NCBI GenBank assembly: GCA_903924985.1
Contig: CAIYDT010000199.1
Coordinates: forward strand, 1-32,898
Direction of reading: 5' to 3'
Length of the DNA stretch: 32,898 nucleotides
Source: an uncultured Acetobacteraceae bacterium
GTDB lineage: Bacteria; Pseudomonadota; Alphaproteobacteria; Acetobacterales; Acetobacteraceae
Shown here: one piece after another, positions 24,685 to 32,898 of the stretch
Layout: the number at the start of each line of letters is the position of its first letter
Numbering within the stretch: position 1 is the first letter of the stretch
Notes under the pieces: generated by a model
Database searches by the model: none
What the model was told of the DNA's origin: nothing
Seen by the model: the letters and a program-made list of their open reading frames with translations, nothing else
Program-made: the position numbers and the translations under genes

Positions 24685-25641
24685 ATGATCTCACGACGTG
24701 CTGCGCTCGCTGGCTTCGGGGTTTTGCCGCTGGCGAAGGCCGCCCTGGCAGCGGACATGCCCGCGCCCGGCAAACGCGCCTGGGCGGCGGAACTGCCGGT
24801 GATCCGCATGGGCCTGCTGGGTGGGGAAAACGACGCCGACCGGTTGGCGCGAGTCGACGGCTACAAGAAGCTGATGGAGACCACCTTCGGCGTGCCGGTG
24901 AAGCTGATGGTCGCGGCGGATTATTCCGGCGTGATCCAGGCTTTCGCGGCCAAGCAGCTCGACATCGCCTACAACAGCCCTGCCGCCTACGCGCAATCCT
25001 GGATGCAGAGCGACGGCGATGTGCGGCCGCTGACCGTCACCCAGGAGCAGGACGGCAGCACGTCCTATGTCGCGGTTCTCTACACTCGGGCCGACAGCGG
25101 CATCGCATCGCTGGAGCAGATGAAGGGCCATAGCCTGGCCTGGGCAGACCCGAACAGCGCGTCGGGCTACCTGATCCCGCGCGCCGAGTTCCGCACCATG
25201 GGGATCGATCCCGAACCCGGCAAATATTTCAGCCGCACCGGGTTCGCGGGCGGGCACGAGCAGACGGTGGTGGCGGTGTTGAACCACCAATACGACGCGG
25301 GGGTGACCTGGACCTCGGGTATTGGGGATCCGGCGACCGGATACACGCGCGGCAATCTGCGTATGATGGTCGACAAGAAGATGCTGGACATGAAGGATTT
25401 GCGGATTATCTGGAAGTCGCGCCCGATCCTGAACGGCCCGCTGACCGTGCGCAAAAGCACGCCGCTGGCGTTTCAGGAAGATATGTTGGCGTTCCACCTG
25501 GCGCTGCCGACGGCCTACCCCGACATTTACCACGCGGTCGACATGGGCAACGGCAAGGGCTGGGTGCCGGTGAAGCACGAGGACTTTCAGCCGTTCATCG
25601 ATATGCTGAAACAGGAAGCCGCGGACCGGCGGAAGCGCTGA
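24685..25641 (+). CDS. phnD: PhnD-like phosphate/phosphonate-type solute-binding protein
   Basis: Periplasmic binding protein of a phosphonate, phosphite or phosphate ABC importer, 318 aa. The N-terminus MISRRAALAGFGVLPLAKAA is a signal sequence with an Arg pair. The mature protein has VIRMGLLGGEN at its start, YSGVIQAFAAKQLDIAYNSP in the ligand-binding region, and SLAWADPNSASGYLIPR, the typical PhnD hinge segment. AAGGA lies about 10 nt before the ATG; a longer frame from 24544 reads through the divergent promoter region and is rejected. It is divergent from the iron-type binding protein across 67 bp and heads a unit with two permeases. Confidence 0.88.
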   Translation: MISRRAALAGFGVLPLAKAALAADMPAPGKRAWAAELPVIRMGLLGGENDADRLARVDGYKKLMETTFGVPVKLMVAADYSGVIQAFAAKQLDIAYNSPAAYAQSWMQSDGDVRPLTVTQEQDGSTSYVAVLYTRADSGIASLEQMKGHSLAWADPNSASGYLIPRAEFRTMGIDPEPGKYFSRTGFAGGHEQTVVAVLNHQYDAGVTWTSGIGDPATGYTRGNLRMMVDKKMLDMKDLRIIWKSRPILNGPLTVRKSTPLAFQEDMLAFHLALPTAYPDIYHAVDMGNGKGWVPVKHEDFQPFIDMLKQEAADRRKR

Positions 25642-25647
25642 GCAGAG

Positions 25648-26514
25648 GTGACCAACGTCGAAGCCGCCTTTCGCGCCCACCGCCGAGCGAAGCGCCTGAC
25701 CACGCTGACGGGCGGGGTGTTGCTGCTGGGGAGCATGCTGCTGTCGGCCTGGGTGGCGGAGGCGTGGCCGTCGTCCCTGATCGCCGGCGCGCCGCGCGTG
25801 GGCGAGTATCTCGGCAAGCTGATCCCCGATTTGCGCCTCCACGTGCTGTTCGACGGAACGAAGACCGAGGGGTCGCTTGCGTACTGGATGTACCGCATCG
25901 ACATCTGGCTGTGGCTGCTGTTCGAGACCAGCCAGATGGCAGCACTGGCAACCCTGCTGGGTAGCATTGGCGCTTTGGTGTTGTGCTTCCCCGCGGCAGC
26001 CAATCTGGCACCGAACCGAACCATGTATCTGGTGTTTCGACGTTTTCTCGAACTGTTTCGCTGCGTGCCAGATATCGTCTACGCGCTGATTCTGGTGTGG
26101 ACGTTTGGGGTCGGGCCGTTGGCCGGTATCCTCGCCATCGCGCTGCACACCACCGGTGCGCTGGGGAAACTCTTCGCGGAGGCAGCGGAAAATGCCGACA
26201 TGCGCCCGTGGGAAGGGCTGCGGTCGGTCGGTGCCAACTGGATCGAATGCGTGCGTTTCGCCATCCTGCCGCAGGTTCTGCCCAATATCCTGTCCTACAT
26301 TCTGTTACGTTTTGAGATCAACGTGCGCGGCGCCACGGTGATCGGATTCGTCGGTGCCGGCGGGATCGGACAGGAACTCTATTCCGTCATTAGTTTCAAC
26401 TATTACCAGGAAATCGGCGCCATAATCGTGTTGATCGTCCTGGCAGTCAGCCTGATCGATCTGATCTCGGAGCGGCTACGGACCCGCGCCATCGCCGGGG
26501 AACAGCAGGCGTGA
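25648..26514 (+). CDS. phnE: Phosphonate-type ABC transporter permease PhnE (first copy)
   Basis: A 288-aa inner-membrane permease with about six hydrophobic segments. The ATPase-interacting loop is seen around AAENADMRPWEGLRSVGANW, followed by the family's VIGFVGAGGIGQELY glycine-rich motif. The start is a GTG at 25648, 6 bp after phnD; no ATG is available close by. The stop overlaps the next permease in GTGA. Presence of two PhnE copies suggests a heterodimeric channel. Confidence 0.88.
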   Translation: MTNVEAAFRAHRRAKRLTTLTGGVLLLGSMLLSAWVAEAWPSSLIAGAPRVGEYLGKLIPDLRLHVLFDGTKTEGSLAYWMYRIDIWLWLLFETSQMAALATLLGSIGALVLCFPAAANLAPNRTMYLVFRRFLELFRCVPDIVYALILVWTFGVGPLAGILAIALHTTGALGKLFAEAAENADMRPWEGLRSVGANWIECVRFAILPQVLPNILSYILLRFEINVRGATVIGFVGAGGIGQELYSVISFNYYQEIGAIIVLIVLAVSLIDLISERLRTRAIAGEQQA

Positions 26515-27344
26515 GCGATTTTCCCGAGCTCCGCGCCCGCTTTCCGACAGCGTTTGGGCTGACCGGCGGCCAGAAGCTGGCGCGTGCCTTGGGCGCGATC
26601 GCCTTTATCGCCTGGCTGACCGTGCTGTGCGTGTGGTTCGAGATCACCCCCGCCCGCCTCGGACGCGGCATCGACGGATTGCTCGTGATCCTGCGGCAGA
26701 TGATCCCGCCCTCCCCCGGCGCGCAATGGCAGGACATCCTGCAAGGTCTGGCCGAGAGCGTGGCGATGGCTTTCTTCGGCACCGTGGTCGCCGCCTGCAT
26801 CGCCTTTCCGCTGGGGTTCCTCGGGTCCCGCAACGTGGTGATGAACTGGCTGGCGCATTTCACCATCCGGCGGGTGTTCGACGGGTTCCGCGGTGTGGAC
26901 CAACTGGTCTGGGCGCTGGCCTTCGTGCGCGCGGTGGGCCTCGGCCCCTTGGCTGGTGTGATGGCGATCATCGCGGCGGAGGTCTTCGTACTGGCCAAGC
27001 AATTCGCCGAAGCGATCGAGAACGCCGACCCCCGCCAGCCCGAGGCGATCGTCGCGACCGGCGGCACAAGCCTGGCCGTCATCCGCTTCGGCCTGCTGCC
27101 GCAAGTGCTGCCCGTGCTGCTGGCGCAAACCCTGTACGCCTTTGAGAGCAACACCCGCAGCGCCGCCATCCTGGGCGTGGTCGGCGCCGGCGGCATCGGC
27201 CTGCAAATCGCCGAACGCATCAAAGTGCGCTATTGGAGCGAGGTTTCGTTCATTATCATCCTGATACTGGTGACCGTCGCTTTGATCGACTTTCTGTCCG
27301 CCCGTGTGCGGCGGAGGCTGATCGGCGAAGCGTCGCCGCGGTGA
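26511..27344 (+). CDS. phnE: Phosphonate-type ABC transporter permease PhnE (second copy)
   Basis: A 277-aa paralogue of the preceding permease, with about six membrane segments. The conserved loop is AIENADPRQPEAIVATGGTS and the diagnostic motif is LGVVGAGGIGLQIAERIK. The GTG start (26511-26513) overlaps the stop of the first permease gene in GTGA, so translation is coupled. No ATP-binding PhnC gene follows; the next 300 bp are non-coding. The pair therefore needs an ATPase from elsewhere, or the operon has lost it. Confidence 0.88.
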   Translation: MSDFPELRARFPTAFGLTGGQKLARALGAIAFIAWLTVLCVWFEITPARLGRGIDGLLVILRQMIPPSPGAQWQDILQGLAESVAMAFFGTVVAACIAFPLGFLGSRNVVMNWLAHFTIRRVFDGFRGVDQLVWALAFVRAVGLGPLAGVMAIIAAEVFVLAKQFAEAIENADPRQPEAIVATGGTSLAVIRFGLLPQVLPVLLAQTLYAFESNTRSAAILGVVGAGGIGLQIAERIKVRYWSEVSFIIILILVTVALIDFLSARVRRRLIGEASPR

Positions 27345-27393
27345 CGTTACGCGATTTGCGCTGACGTTTGCCTGGCGGCTGGGTAGTTTCGAC

Positions 27394-27428
27394 AAAAAGG
27401 GTTTCGCGCGGAGCACGCCGAGAAACCC
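27394..27428 (-). terminator. Intrinsic terminator, minus strand
   Basis: GGGTTTC (27399-27405) pairs with GAAACCC (27422-27428), with further GC pairs inside the loop. On the minus strand the hairpin is followed by five T (complement of AAAAA at 27394-27398). It would stop transcription coming from the alpha/beta hydrolase side and may also slow plus-strand read-through from phnE. Confidence 0.6.
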
Positions 27429-27615
27429 TACCTGCGGCGCGGCCAACGGAACGTGTCCGGGATGCGCCAACTCAGATGTCCAACTATCCCGCTCTTGCGC
27501 TTCAGCGATGAAGAGGGCAGTTATCGCTCTCGGCTTCGGCCGCTCACCCCTCGAGGGCTTCCCGGACACGGGCTTTGTATTACGCCTTCAATGGCGCTGC
27601 CCTTTTGGGCAAATT

Positions 27616-27638
27616 GGGGGACCGAAAGGTCCCCCTTT
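27616..27638. terminator. Hairpin just downstream of the hydrolase gene
   Basis: GGGGGACC (27616-27623) and GGTCCCCC (27628-27635) pair perfectly around a GAAA tetraloop, followed on the plus strand by TTT. It lies 8 bp beyond the stop codon of the minus-strand hydrolase gene, so it likely marks the 3' end of that transcript, with the AT-rich AATTT following on that strand. Confidence 0.6.
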
Positions 27639-27643
27639 CGCGT

Positions 27644-28675
27644 TCAGCGCGCCAATAAAGTGCGCACCGCGTCCTTTACGAACGCCGTATCCTCGGGGTT
27701 AGGCACCGGATTCCCCGCACGGTGCCCCCATATGCTGGGGATCGGGTGGAGGACGGCATCGCGCAGCAACGGCAGCTCCGCCGCGTTGTCGGCGACGCGA
27801 AAATACAGATCGGTCTCCCCCGGCATCAGCAGCACCTTGGCGCGGATGGCCCGCAGCGCTGCTTCCAGGTCGCCATTGTACAGGCTGTTGGCGCTGATAT
27901 CGGCCGCATCCCAGGTACGAAGTTGGGCGTAAAGGTTCGCGGCGGGCCGGGCACCGAAGCGGTCCTCCCAATCGGTGCGCAGGAAGATTTCCAGGTCAGG
28001 GGCACCCAGATTCGGCACGGGACCAGAGGCCAAATGCCGCTGTTCGCGGTAGAAATCCTGGCTCAGCGCCCAGCCGGCGTAGATGCGGCCGAAAGCCTTT
28101 TTCGCTGCCCTCGGTTCAGCCGAGAACCTTCCATTCCCGACATGCTCGGGGGCGGCCTCCAGCGTCGCCATCAGGCCGCGCAGGAACACCTGATTATGGA
28201 TGGAGGTCCGAGCGACGCCGCAGTTGACGACGATGCGATCCACGGCGTCGGGGAACAGCGCCGCCCAATGGTAGGCTTGCAGCGCCCCCATCGACCAGCC
28301 ATAGACGCAGGCCACCCGGTCGATGCCGAACAGCGACGCCAGCGCCCGGCGTTGCACGGTGACGTTGTCGTGCGCCGTCACCAGCGTCGGGTAATCCGGT
28401 GTATCGGACGGCGAGGATGACAGCCCATTGCCGAACATATCCGGGACGACAATGAACCAGCGCGTGGGGTCCAGCACGCCGTCGGGGCCGATCAACCACT
28501 CCAGATCCTGGTGCTGCGCGCCGTAGCTGGTGGGGTAGACGATGACGTTGTCCCGCGCCGACGACAGGGTACCGTGCGCTTTCCACGACAGCCGAGCGCG
28601 GCGCAGGATGGCGCCGGATTGCAATGTGACGTCGCCGGCCTCGAAGAGGCCTTGTTGGGCGGGCCAAGCCGGCAT
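27644..28675 (-). CDS. Alpha/beta hydrolase of the homoserine acetyltransferase (MetX) family
   Basis: A 343-aa alpha/beta-fold protein. The nucleophile elbow is YGWSMGALQAYHW, with Ser as nucleophile; the acid is probably in PGETDLYF and the histidine in IWGHRAGNP. The N-terminal layout (TLQSGAILRRARLSWKAHG and YPTSYGAQHQD) follows MetX-type acyltransferases, but many such paralogues act as plain hydrolases. GGAAGGA lies about 7 nt before the ATG. It is 16 bp after the TRAP permease gene and therefore the third gene of that operon. A role in processing the imported compound is inferred from position only; true methionine-pathway MetX is not excluded. Confidence 0.8.
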   Translation of the reverse strand: MPAWPAQQGLFEAGDVTLQSGAILRRARLSWKAHGTLSSARDNVIVYPTSYGAQHQDLEWLIGPDGVLDPTRWFIVVPDMFGNGLSSSPSDTPDYPTLVTAHDNVTVQRRALASLFGIDRVACVYGWSMGALQAYHWAALFPDAVDRIVVNCGVARTSIHNQVFLRGLMATLEAAPEHVGNGRFSAEPRAAKKAFGRIYAGWALSQDFYREQRHLASGPVPNLGAPDLEIFLRTDWEDRFGARPAANLYAQLRTWDAADISANSLYNGDLEAALRAIRAKVLLMPGETDLYFRVADNAAELPLLRDAVLHPIPSIWGHRAGNPVPNPEDTAFVKDAVRTLLAR

Positions 28676-28691
28676 GATGTGTCCTTCCGCG

Positions 28692-30551
28692 TTACAAGAA
28701 CCCGATCGAGATCCAGGGGATCGCCGCGACCACGATCAGGCCGATTAGCAGCGCGAGCAAGTACCCCATGATCGGCCGTATTCCCAGATTGGGGTCGACC
28801 CGCCCGATCGCCGCCGCCGCGTAGAACCCCACCCCGAAGGGCGGGGCGAACAGGCCGATGCCCATCGCCAGCACCGTGACCATCGCATAGTGCACCTCAT
28901 GGATGCCCATTTTCGTGGCGATGGGGAACAGCAGCGGCCCGAACAGCACGATGACGGGGATGCCCTCCAACACCGATCCCAGCACGACGAAGGCCAAGAT
29001 CGACACGCCCAGGAAGGTAAATTTGCCGCCCGGCAGCGCCGCCATGGTGTCGGCCAACTGCTGGGAGAAGCCGGATTGCGTCAGCGCCCAGGCCATGGAG
29101 GTCGCGGCGCCGACGATCAACAGGATGGCACCGGATAAGGATGCGGTTTCGACCAGCATCGGCACCATCCGCGACCAGTCGAACTGCTTGTAGACCAGCA
29201 GCCCAACGATCATCGTGTAGGCGATGCCGATGGTGGATACCTCGGTCGCGGTCGCCACGCCCTCGACGACCATGAAGCGGATCACGAAGGGCAGCGCCAA
29301 GGCCGGGAGCGACACGACGAAGGCCTTCCAGACCTCCCCGCCGGTGGCGCGCCGGATGCCTTTGATGTCCTGGTTGCGGTAGCGGTGCCGTACCACGAAG
29401 CACAGCGCAATGGCCAGCACGATGCTGGGCAGCAACCCGCCGGTGAACAGGGCCGAGATCGACACGCCGGTCACCGACCCGATGGTGATCAGCACCAGAC
29501 TGGGCGGGACCGTTTCGGTTTGCGCGCCGGTCGCGGATAGCAGCGCCACCAGGTCGCCAGGCTTGGCGCCGCGCTTGATCATCTCGGGGAACAAGGCGGG
29601 CGCCACCGCCGCCATGTCGGCGGCTTTGGAGCCAGAAATGCCGGAGACCAAGTACATCGCCCCAACCAGCACATAGGACAGCCCGCCTTTGATGTGACCC
29701 AGCAGCGACGCCAGGAACCCCACCATGGCCTTGGCCATGCCGGTCATCTCGATCAGCAGCCCCAGGAACACGAACAGCGGCACTGCCAGCAGGATCAAAT
29801 GCGACATGCCCTCGTAGAACCGCCCCACGAACAGCAGCATCGGCACGTCGGTGGTCAGCACCATGTAGGCAAAGGTCGAGACCGCGAACGCGATGGAGAT
29901 CGGCACGCCCGCCAACACCGATGCCCCAACCAGACCGACGAAGAACAGGATCAGGTTGAGGTTACCGAGTTGCTCGAGCCACGGATCGATCTGCGGCACG
30001 CCCCAGGCCACGAAGCCCGCGAGCGCCAGAAGCAACACGCCCACCAACGGCGGGAACGACCGAAACACCCGAGCCGCCGCGATCAGGATCATCAGCCCGA
30101 AACCCACCGGCAGCGGGGCGGTCAGCCAGGCCTTGGATACCTGCAGGCCAGGCATGACCAGGCGGGACACTTCTTCCACATATTCGATCGCCGGCTGCAC
30201 GACGGCGGCCAGGAACATCAGGCCCACGGCGGCGCCGTAAATCTCCATCCCCGCCCGCACCGGCGGGCGAGCGCGGGCCAGGAGGGCGGTCATACGCATG
30301 TGCTCGCCGCGGTTCAGCGCCACGACGGAGCCGATCATCCCCAGCCACAAGAACACCGCCTGCGCGAGATCGTCAGTCCAAATCAACGGAGTCTGAAAGA
30401 CGTAACGCGCGATGACGCCCAGCAGCAAAATCCCCACGTCGCCCAAAACGAGCGCCGCGGCGACGTACTCCAGGACACGGATGAGTGGGCGCTCGATCCC
30501 GCCCGCGATCCGCGCGATGGCGGTCTCGCGGCCGGGTAGGCTGGCTTCCAT
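28692..30551 (-). CDS. TRAP transporter fused permease (DctQ-DctM)
   Basis: A 619-aa inner-membrane protein that joins the small (DctQ) and large (DctM) TRAP permease subunits in one chain. Residues about 1-190 contain the DctQ-type helices (WTDDLAQAVFLWLGM and NRGEHMRM). From about 195 the DctM part follows, with LAVPLFVFLGLLIEMTGMA, SGISGSKAADMAAVAP and ATGAQTETVPPSLVLITIGS, and it ends in FAPPFGVGFYAAAAIG. It uses a sodium or proton gradient to import a carboxylate or related solute bound by DctP. It lies 12 bp after dctP in the same operon. Confidence 0.9.
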   Translation of the reverse strand: MEASLPGRETAIARIAGGIERPLIRVLEYVAAALVLGDVGILLLGVIARYVFQTPLIWTDDLAQAVFLWLGMIGSVVALNRGEHMRMTALLARARPPVRAGMEIYGAAVGLMFLAAVVQPAIEYVEEVSRLVMPGLQVSKAWLTAPLPVGFGLMILIAAARVFRSFPPLVGVLLLALAGFVAWGVPQIDPWLEQLGNLNLILFFVGLVGASVLAGVPISIAFAVSTFAYMVLTTDVPMLLFVGRFYEGMSHLILLAVPLFVFLGLLIEMTGMAKAMVGFLASLLGHIKGGLSYVLVGAMYLVSGISGSKAADMAAVAPALFPEMIKRGAKPGDLVALLSATGAQTETVPPSLVLITIGSVTGVSISALFTGGLLPSIVLAIALCFVVRHRYRNQDIKGIRRATGGEVWKAFVVSLPALALPFVIRFMVVEGVATATEVSTIGIAYTMIVGLLVYKQFDWSRMVPMLVETASLSGAILLIVGAATSMAWALTQSGFSQQLADTMAALPGGKFTFLGVSILAFVVLGSVLEGIPVIVLFGPLLFPIATKMGIHEVHYAMVTVLAMGIGLFAPPFGVGFYAAAAIGRVDPNLGIRPIMGYLLALLIGLIVVAAIPWISIGFL

Positions 30552-30563
30552 GATTTCAGGCTC

Positions 30564-31568
30564 TCAGGTCAGGGGGCCGGAGATGTCTTCCAGGGCCTTC
30601 CAGACGTCCGGCCCCAGCTTCTCCTTCCACTCCTTATAGAAACCAACGTCCTTTAGTTTCTTGCGGAAGGACGACGTATCGGCGACCGTGTTTACGATCA
30701 TGCCTTTTTCTTGCATGAAGGTCAGGGCGTCGGTGTTCAGCGCCAGCAGGTCCTTGCGCGCGTCCACTCCGGCCTGATCGAACTCCGCCATCACCAGATC
30801 CTGCATATCCTTGGACAAGCGGCCAAACGCCTTGGGGTTGATCAGCGTGTACCAGCCATCCCAGAGATGGCTGGTGACGGACATGTATTTCTGCACCTCA
30901 TACAGACGCGTGGTCTTGGTCAGCGAGGCCGGGCTTTCCTGCCCGTCCACCACGCCGGTTTGCAGAGCGGTGTACAGCTCCGAAAAATTCATCGACGCCG
31001 GCGCCGCCCCGATGGCCTTCCACGTCGACACCTGAATGGGGCTCGGCGGGGCACGCAGCTTCAGGCCCTGCACATCGTCCACTGTGTGGATCGGGCCCTT
31101 GTTGTTGGTGATGTGATGAAAGCCACTGTCCAGGATCTTGTTGGTCGTCAGGTAGCCCGCCTTCTCCAGGTCCTTACGCAGCAGCTGCTGCAGCGGGCCA
31201 TCCGCGGCGCGCCAGACTTCCTCGTAGTTCTTGAAGGCAAACGGCATACTGAGCGCCGAGGTCAGCGGCGCCGCGGTCGCGGTGATGACATTCGACAGCA
31301 CCATCATATGCACACCGCCGATTCGCACCTGGGTGTAGGTGTCGATGTCGGTGCCCAACTGGCCGGAGTGGAAGACCGTGATCTCGAACTTGCCGCCGGA
31401 TTTCTGCTTCACCCGTTCAGCCGCTTCCATGTAACGCACGGAGGAGGGATGCACTGCCGGCTGGGAGCTGGTGAACTTCCAGTTGATCTCGGCCGCGTGC
31501 GCGAATCGCGGCAGCAGAATGGACGCACCGGCAAGTGCGCCGATCCGGCGCCTGGACATTTTCAGCAT
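30564..31568 (-). CDS. dctP: TRAP transporter solute-binding protein DctP
   Basis: A periplasmic receptor of 334 aa for the TRAP permease that follows. It starts with a signal peptide with an Arg-rich twin-arginine-like stretch, MSRRRIGALAGASILLPRFA, ending near AHAA. The conserved core contains GLKLRAPPSPIQVSTWKAIG, whose Arg normally binds the ligand carboxylate, and MNFSELYTALQTGVVDGQE, diagnostic for DctP. The ATG at 31566-31568 follows GGGGGAG at about 6 nt. The ligand is not known. It is divergent from rlmH across 81 bp. Confidence 0.92.
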   Translation of the reverse strand: MLKMSRRRIGALAGASILLPRFAHAAEINWKFTSSQPAVHPSSVRYMEAAERVKQKSGGKFEITVFHSGQLGTDIDTYTQVRIGGVHMMVLSNVITATAAPLTSALSMPFAFKNYEEVWRAADGPLQQLLRKDLEKAGYLTTNKILDSGFHHITNNKGPIHTVDDVQGLKLRAPPSPIQVSTWKAIGAAPASMNFSELYTALQTGVVDGQESPASLTKTTRLYEVQKYMSVTSHLWDGWYTLINPKAFGRLSKDMQDLVMAEFDQAGVDARKDLLALNTDALTFMQEKGMIVNTVADTSSFRKKLKDVGFYKEWKEKLGPDVWKALEDISGPLT

Positions 31569-31649
31569 GGTCGCTCCCCCTTTTTTCGGTTGACGCGACG
31601 TTAGCCGATGCCTTTGGAGTTGTTAAGTATCAAGCGGAAAGCCCCAGCA

Positions 31650-32105
31650 ATGCACCTGATCGCCGTCGGCCGCCTGCGCGACGGGCCGGAAGCCGAACTC
31701 TTCGCCCGCTACAACGTTCGGCTGCGCCCGGCCTTTACCCTGGTGGAAATCCCCGAGGGCCGCGGCGCCCCCGCCGAGGTCAAACGGCGGGAGGGGACGG
31801 CCCTGCTCGCGGCCCTGCCGGACAACGCCTTCGTCGTGGCACTCGACCAGGGCGGCGAGATGCCGGACAGTCTGCGCTTCGCCGCGATGCTGGAACGCTG
31901 GCTGGGCACATCCCGGCGCGTTTGCTTCCTGATCGGCGGCGCCGAGGGGCTGGACGCCCCTGTCCTGGCCCGCACCGACGCGGCGCTATCGCTGGGACCC
32001 ATGACCTGGCCCCACTTTCTGGCGCGCGGGATGCTGGCAGAGCAGGTGTATCGCGCCCGCTCAATCGCCACCGGGCACCCCTATCACCGCTCGGGACGCC
32101 CGTGA
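31650..32105 (+). CDS. rlmH: 23S rRNA pseudouridine-1915 N3-methyltransferase RlmH
   Basis: A SPOUT-class methyltransferase of 151 aa that modifies helix 69 of 23S rRNA. The N-terminus [14 protein letters not shown], the SAM-knot glycine segment [14 protein letters not shown] and the C-terminal HPYHR motif are all characteristic. Length agrees with the family. The ATG at 31650 matches the conserved N-terminus; an in-frame ATG at 31608 would add 14 residues and was rejected. It is not beside its common alphaproteobacterial partner rsfS in this window. Confidence 0.93.
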   Translation: MHLIAVGRLRDGPEAELFARYNVRLRPAFTLVEIPEGRGAPAEVKRREGTALLAALPDNAFVVALDQGGEMPDSLRFAAMLERWLGTSRRVCFLIGGAEGLDAPVLARTDAALSLGPMTWPHFLARGMLAEQVYRARSIATGHPYHRSGRP

Positions 32106-32118
32106 CGCATTTGGGGGT

Positions 32119-32146
32119 TTGCAAGCGCGCCCAGGCTTGGTAGACA
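32119..32146 (+). promoter_or_regulatory. Possible promoter for tRNA-Lys
   Basis: TTGCAA (32119-32124) and TAGACA (32141-32146), 16 bp apart, are a partial match to a housekeeping promoter upstream of the tRNA at 32192. The match is weak (four and three of six bases). Confidence 0.25.
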
Positions 32147-32191
32147 GCGCTTCCCTGTTGGTGGCCGGTCGCTTCGGTGCGGCCGGTTGGG

Positions 32192-32267
<76 letters not shown>

Positions 32268-32402
32268 ATAAGTCCATGAAATTGTTAAATATTTATATGT
32301 GTGGCGCACGATTGGCGGATTGTCGCCGATAAATGTCCGCATTGTGTCCGCAAAATCCGTATCCGTGTCCGGCGTCGTCACCCTCGGCCAGATCGCCCCC
32401 TG

Positions 32403-32636
32403 ATGCCCAACCTTCCCACGGCCCGCGACTATGCCGGCGTCCATCGCGTCGATGCGGTCTGCACCGCCTGCGACCATTATTGGGCGGAACTGGACCTGCC
32501 GGCGCTGGTCTCGGCCGGGCACGGCGATGTGCCGCTGGCGCGCCTACCGCTTCGATGCGGGGCGTGTGGCGCGACAGGGTGCCGGGTTGTCGTGTCGGGG
32601 CGGTCCTATGGGCTTGGGGAACCGCCAACCGCCTGA
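32403..32636 (+). CDS. Small zinc-ribbon protein of unknown function
   Basis: A 77-aa protein with two CxxC knuckles, C20/C23 in [10 protein letters not shown] and C52/C55 in [11 protein letters not shown], spaced as in a zinc ribbon. I cannot name a function. The ATG at 32403 was chosen for the compact domain; an in-frame GTG at 32301 would add 34 residues with a third CxxC (CPHC) but low-complexity Arg-rich sequence. Neither start has a clear ribosome site. It lies between tRNA-Lys and a transposase fragment. Confidence 0.6.
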   Translation: MPNLPTARDYAGVHRVDAVCTACDHYWAELDLPALVSAGHGDVPLARLPLRCGACGATGCRVVVSGRSYGLGEPPTA

Positions 32637-32758
32637 TAGCGAAACACTGCCGTAAACATTGCTGACACCAGGACCGCGCAGCGTGCAGACCGGACCCGTT
32701 GATGATGATCAATTCCTGGCGTCCGCCAAGGGTCTCGATAGTAGCGACCCACTTGTGC

Positions 32759-32898
32759 GTCCAGCTTGGGCTTGCTCCGTCCGGGGTAGTGGTGCAGCGG
32801 TGGCAGCGCACTGGCAATCGCCCGGCGGACAACCCGCCGATAAACACCGAACTTCGCCGCCACACCCGCGATCGTGCCGATACCAAACTCATGCTCCC
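32759..32898 (-). pseudogene. Probable IS21-type transposase (IstA-like) fragment, cut by the window edge
   Basis: From the right edge the minus-strand frame reads [20 protein letters not shown] followed by an [14 protein letters not shown] segment and SKPKLD. This resembles the N-terminal helix-turn-helix of certain IstA-type integrases. After about 46 codons the resemblance ends, although the frame stays open to 32606, so the homologous part is a truncated remnant. The rest, if any, lies outside the window. No terminal inverted repeat was identified. Confidence 0.45.

Larger units (their letters stand above)
27345..27643. other. Intergenic region between convergent units, with hairpins
   Basis: No gene that I can support. 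It holds two terminator-type hairpins, annotated separately, and a small palindrome GCCCTTTTGGGC at 27599-27610. Frames crossing it give Arg/Pro-rich peptides with no recognised similarity. Part of it may be a dispersed intergenic repeat; that is a suspicion only. Confidence 0.45.

Noticed and set aside
26403..27569. Long minus-strand frame over phnE and the intergenic region
   Set aside because: Antisense shadow of the two permeases with biased, Gln/His-rich composition; no domain.
32160..32190. GGCCG/CGGCC stem before tRNA-Lys as a terminator for rlmH
   Set aside because: Only 5 bp with a large loop and no T-run; too weak to call.

Overview
The window looks like a piece of a GC-rich alphaproteobacterial chromosome, most likely from the Rhodospirillales and plausibly an Acetobacteraceae member. 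Grounds for this are the ChpT-type phosphotransferase beside a chemotaxis operon, the short alphaproteobacterial HPr kinase followed by rapZ and a carbohydrate-free PTS, the Hint-domain protein, and the many TRAP and ABC solute-binding proteins. The assignment comes from gene content only.

Layout. Positions 185-6202 (minus strand) hold a chemotaxis operon read chpT-cheA-cheW-cheY-cheB-cheR; CheA is a hybrid with a C-terminal receiver domain. moaA (plus) is divergent from it and its 3' end overlaps a convergent crotonase/PLP-dehydratase pair (minus, 7269-9007). Positions 9089-13152 (plus) carry a regulatory PTS: hprK, rapZ, a mannose-family EIIA, HPr and enzyme I. Enzyme I (ptsP) is interrupted by a one-base frameshift near 12738. 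Positions 13423-17055 (plus) hold a TauD-like dioxygenase, an N-acyl-D-amino-acid deacylase, an intrinsic terminator and an aldo/keto reductase. On the minus strand there follow a DUF599 membrane protein and a fusion of a glycosidase-like domain to a Hint domain.

The 306-bp divergent region before 20251 contains a perfect FNR/FixK-type palindrome and a 10-bp stem. Together these suggest oxygen-responsive control of an unrecognised protein built from two related halves. A strong hairpin separates that gene from a minus-strand unit encoding a solute-binding protein, a two-domain ABC permease and a glutathione S-transferase. A PhnD-PhnE-PhnE phosphonate-type importer is transcribed divergently. 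Neither importer has an ATPase gene in the window. After a terminator region come a TRAP transporter (dctP, fused dctQM) with an alpha/beta hydrolase (minus), then rlmH, tRNA-Lys(CTT), a small zinc-ribbon protein and a probable IS21-type transposase fragment at the right edge.

The points most worth attention are the FNR-type site in front of the duplicated-domain protein, the ptsP frameshift, the glycosidase-Hint fusion, the ChpT/hybrid-CheA chemotaxis arrangement, and the two back-to-back ABC importers without ATPases. I see no CRISPR array, prophage or intact insertion sequence.
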